Source: Planctomycetota bacterium (lineage in GTDB: Bacteria; Planctomycetota; Phycisphaerae; FEN-1346). From it: 13,459 nt of DNA. The notes beneath the pieces were generated by a model, which was given only the letters and a program-made list of their open reading frames with translations, searched no databases and had not been told where the DNA came from. Positions 13,193 to 13,459 of the stretch are shown here, piece by piece. Location of the stretch: assembly GCA_026386995.1 (NCBI GenBank), contig JAPLMO010000385.1:1-13459 (forward strand). Direction: 5' to 3'. Position 1 is the stretch's first letter. Every line of letters starts with the position of its first letter. The position numbers were made by a program, and so were the translations under genes.

Positions 13193-13314
13193 CTAGTAGC
13201 ATGTAGGGTGGGTGCCTAGCACTACAACGCCACTTGGGCAAGTTTAGCGCGGCGGGTCTCCCGACCCGCCGCGCTAAGTTGCGCTGTACTGCTAGTAGCA
13301 TGTAGGGTGGGTGC
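13193..13314. repeat. 23-bp direct repeat flanking a family H element
   Basis: Positions 13193-13215 and 13292-13314 are identical (start CTAGTAGCATGTAGGG, end TGGGTGC), 99 nt apart. The intervening DNA is the family H element at 13216-13295. CTAG occurs at 13193, at 13216 and at 13292. Confidence 0.9.
13216..13295. repeat. Repeat, family H, single inner hairpin
   Basis: The outer 20-nt arms (13216-13235 and 13276-13295) are reverse complements with 3 mismatches and begin and end with CTAG. The inner hairpin is a perfect 14-bp stem, TTAGCGCGGCGGGT (13244-13257) with ACCCGCCGCGCTAA (13264-13277), loop CTCCCG. It is the one-hairpin version of the element at 12840-12968. Confidence 0.85.
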
Positions 13315-13332
13315 TATACACCCACGCGGTTG
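13305..13332. repeat. Single hairpin, family I, inside the PEP-CTERM gene 3' end
   Basis: GTGGGTG (13307-13313) and CACCCAC (13319-13325) form a perfect 7-bp stem with loop CTATA, followed by GCGGTTG. On the minus strand the loop contains the TAG stop of the PEP-CTERM gene (13316-13314), and the right arm and flank encode its last residues. Confidence 0.82.
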
Positions 13333-13459
13333 CCACGCCGACGCCTGAGCAGCGCCACACCCAGCGCCACGAGCGCCAGCGTCGCCGGCTCGGGAACCGC
13401 GCTGATCCCGCCCGTCAACTGACCGGCCAGCATGCCGTAATTGTTGGCTTGAAGCCCGA
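13314..13459 (-). CDS. PEP-CTERM sorting-domain protein, C-terminal fragment
   Basis: The gene enters from the right edge; 47 C-terminal residues are visible. They contain the PEP-CTERM sorting signal: AVPEPATLALVALGVALL, that is, a VPEP motif directly followed by a hydrophobic helix, then the basic cluster RRRR. Such proteins are exported and processed by exosortase/archaeosortase-type enzymes, and the signal is common in Planctomycetota exoproteins. The preceding GLQANNYGML resembles the ANYG segment seen before PEP-CTERM tails in planctomycete dockerin-like proteins; this is from memory. The final residues RGNRVGV and the stop derive from the hairpin at 13305-13332. The rest of the protein and its function are outside the window. 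Confidence 0.85.
   Translation of the reverse strand, partial: GLQANNYGMLAGQLTGGISAVPEPATLALVALGVALLRRRRGNRVGV

Larger units (their letters stand above)
12824..13313. other. 490-nt intergenic region packed with repeats
   Basis: Between the PEP-CTERM gene stop and the manA start there is no supported gene. The region holds, in order, a twin-hairpin element (12840-12968), a 12-bp inverted repeat (12969-13076), a family A hairpin (13078-13106), a family I hairpin (13131-13159), and a 23-bp direct repeat around a second family H element (13193-13314). I saw no convincing promoter for manA and no thiamine-type riboswitch. Confidence 0.75.

Noticed and set aside
11808..13301. 497-codon minus-strand open frame overlapping manA
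   Set aside because: It is out of frame with manA and passes through several hairpins, giving low-complexity Arg-rich sequence.
12824..13313. CRISPR-like array
   Set aside because: Repeats are palindromes of different families at irregular distances with no uniform spacers, and there is no cas gene.

Overview
This is GC-rich bacterial chromosomal DNA. Four gene types point together to a member of the Planctomycetota, perhaps a Phycisphaerae-like lineage: a secreted PQQ-like beta-propeller with the WPQWRG start, a Tat-exported sugar-isomerase-like protein, a secreted clan GH-A hydrolase, and a PEP-CTERM protein tail at the right edge. This placement is inference from gene content. No rRNA or tRNA gene is present to confirm it.

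Layout. At the left edge (1-131, minus) is the N-terminus of a medium-chain dehydrogenase/quinone oxidoreductase, divergent from a GNAT acetyltransferase (464-1441, plus). Every other gene is on the minus strand, so transcription runs from high to low coordinates. First comes the C-terminal end of a PEP-CTERM protein (13314-13459). Next is a tight cluster: manA, an RluB/RsuA-type pseudouridine synthase, thiC and a TlpA-like lipoprotein (12823 down to 8562). There rlu and thiC overlap by 134 nt, and thiC and tlpA by 86 nt. Then follow a Tat-signal L-fucose-isomerase-like protein (8255-6684), a geranylgeranyl-reductase-family flavoprotein (6542-5334), and a two-gene unit of a secreted glycoside hydrolase (5109-2980) and a PQQ-like beta-propeller protein (2893-1592). 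The last two genes converge on the GNAT gene.

How the genes fit together. Carbohydrate handling is the recurring theme: ManA, the exported isomerase-like protein, and the secreted hydrolase next to a propeller protein. The manA-rlu-thiC-tlpA cluster looks like mixed housekeeping genes sharing one transcript rather than one pathway.

The most distinctive content is in the gaps. Nearly every intergenic space holds palindromic repeats. Several unrelated sequence families recur, and most are built the same way: two hairpins in opposite orientation, inside a longer inverted repeat. Examples are at 302-404, 1451-1523, 5231-5320, 6541-6617, 8411-8518 and 12840-12968. One element (8411-8518) sits inside another palindrome (8371-8554). 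Some hairpins run into gene ends: they supply the stop and last codons of the GNAT gene and of the PEP-CTERM gene, and one abuts the start of the flavoprotein gene. The organisation resembles REP doublets (REPINs), but no RAYT or other transposase gene lies in the window. No CRISPR array, prophage, insertion-sequence transposase or TPP riboswitch was seen.
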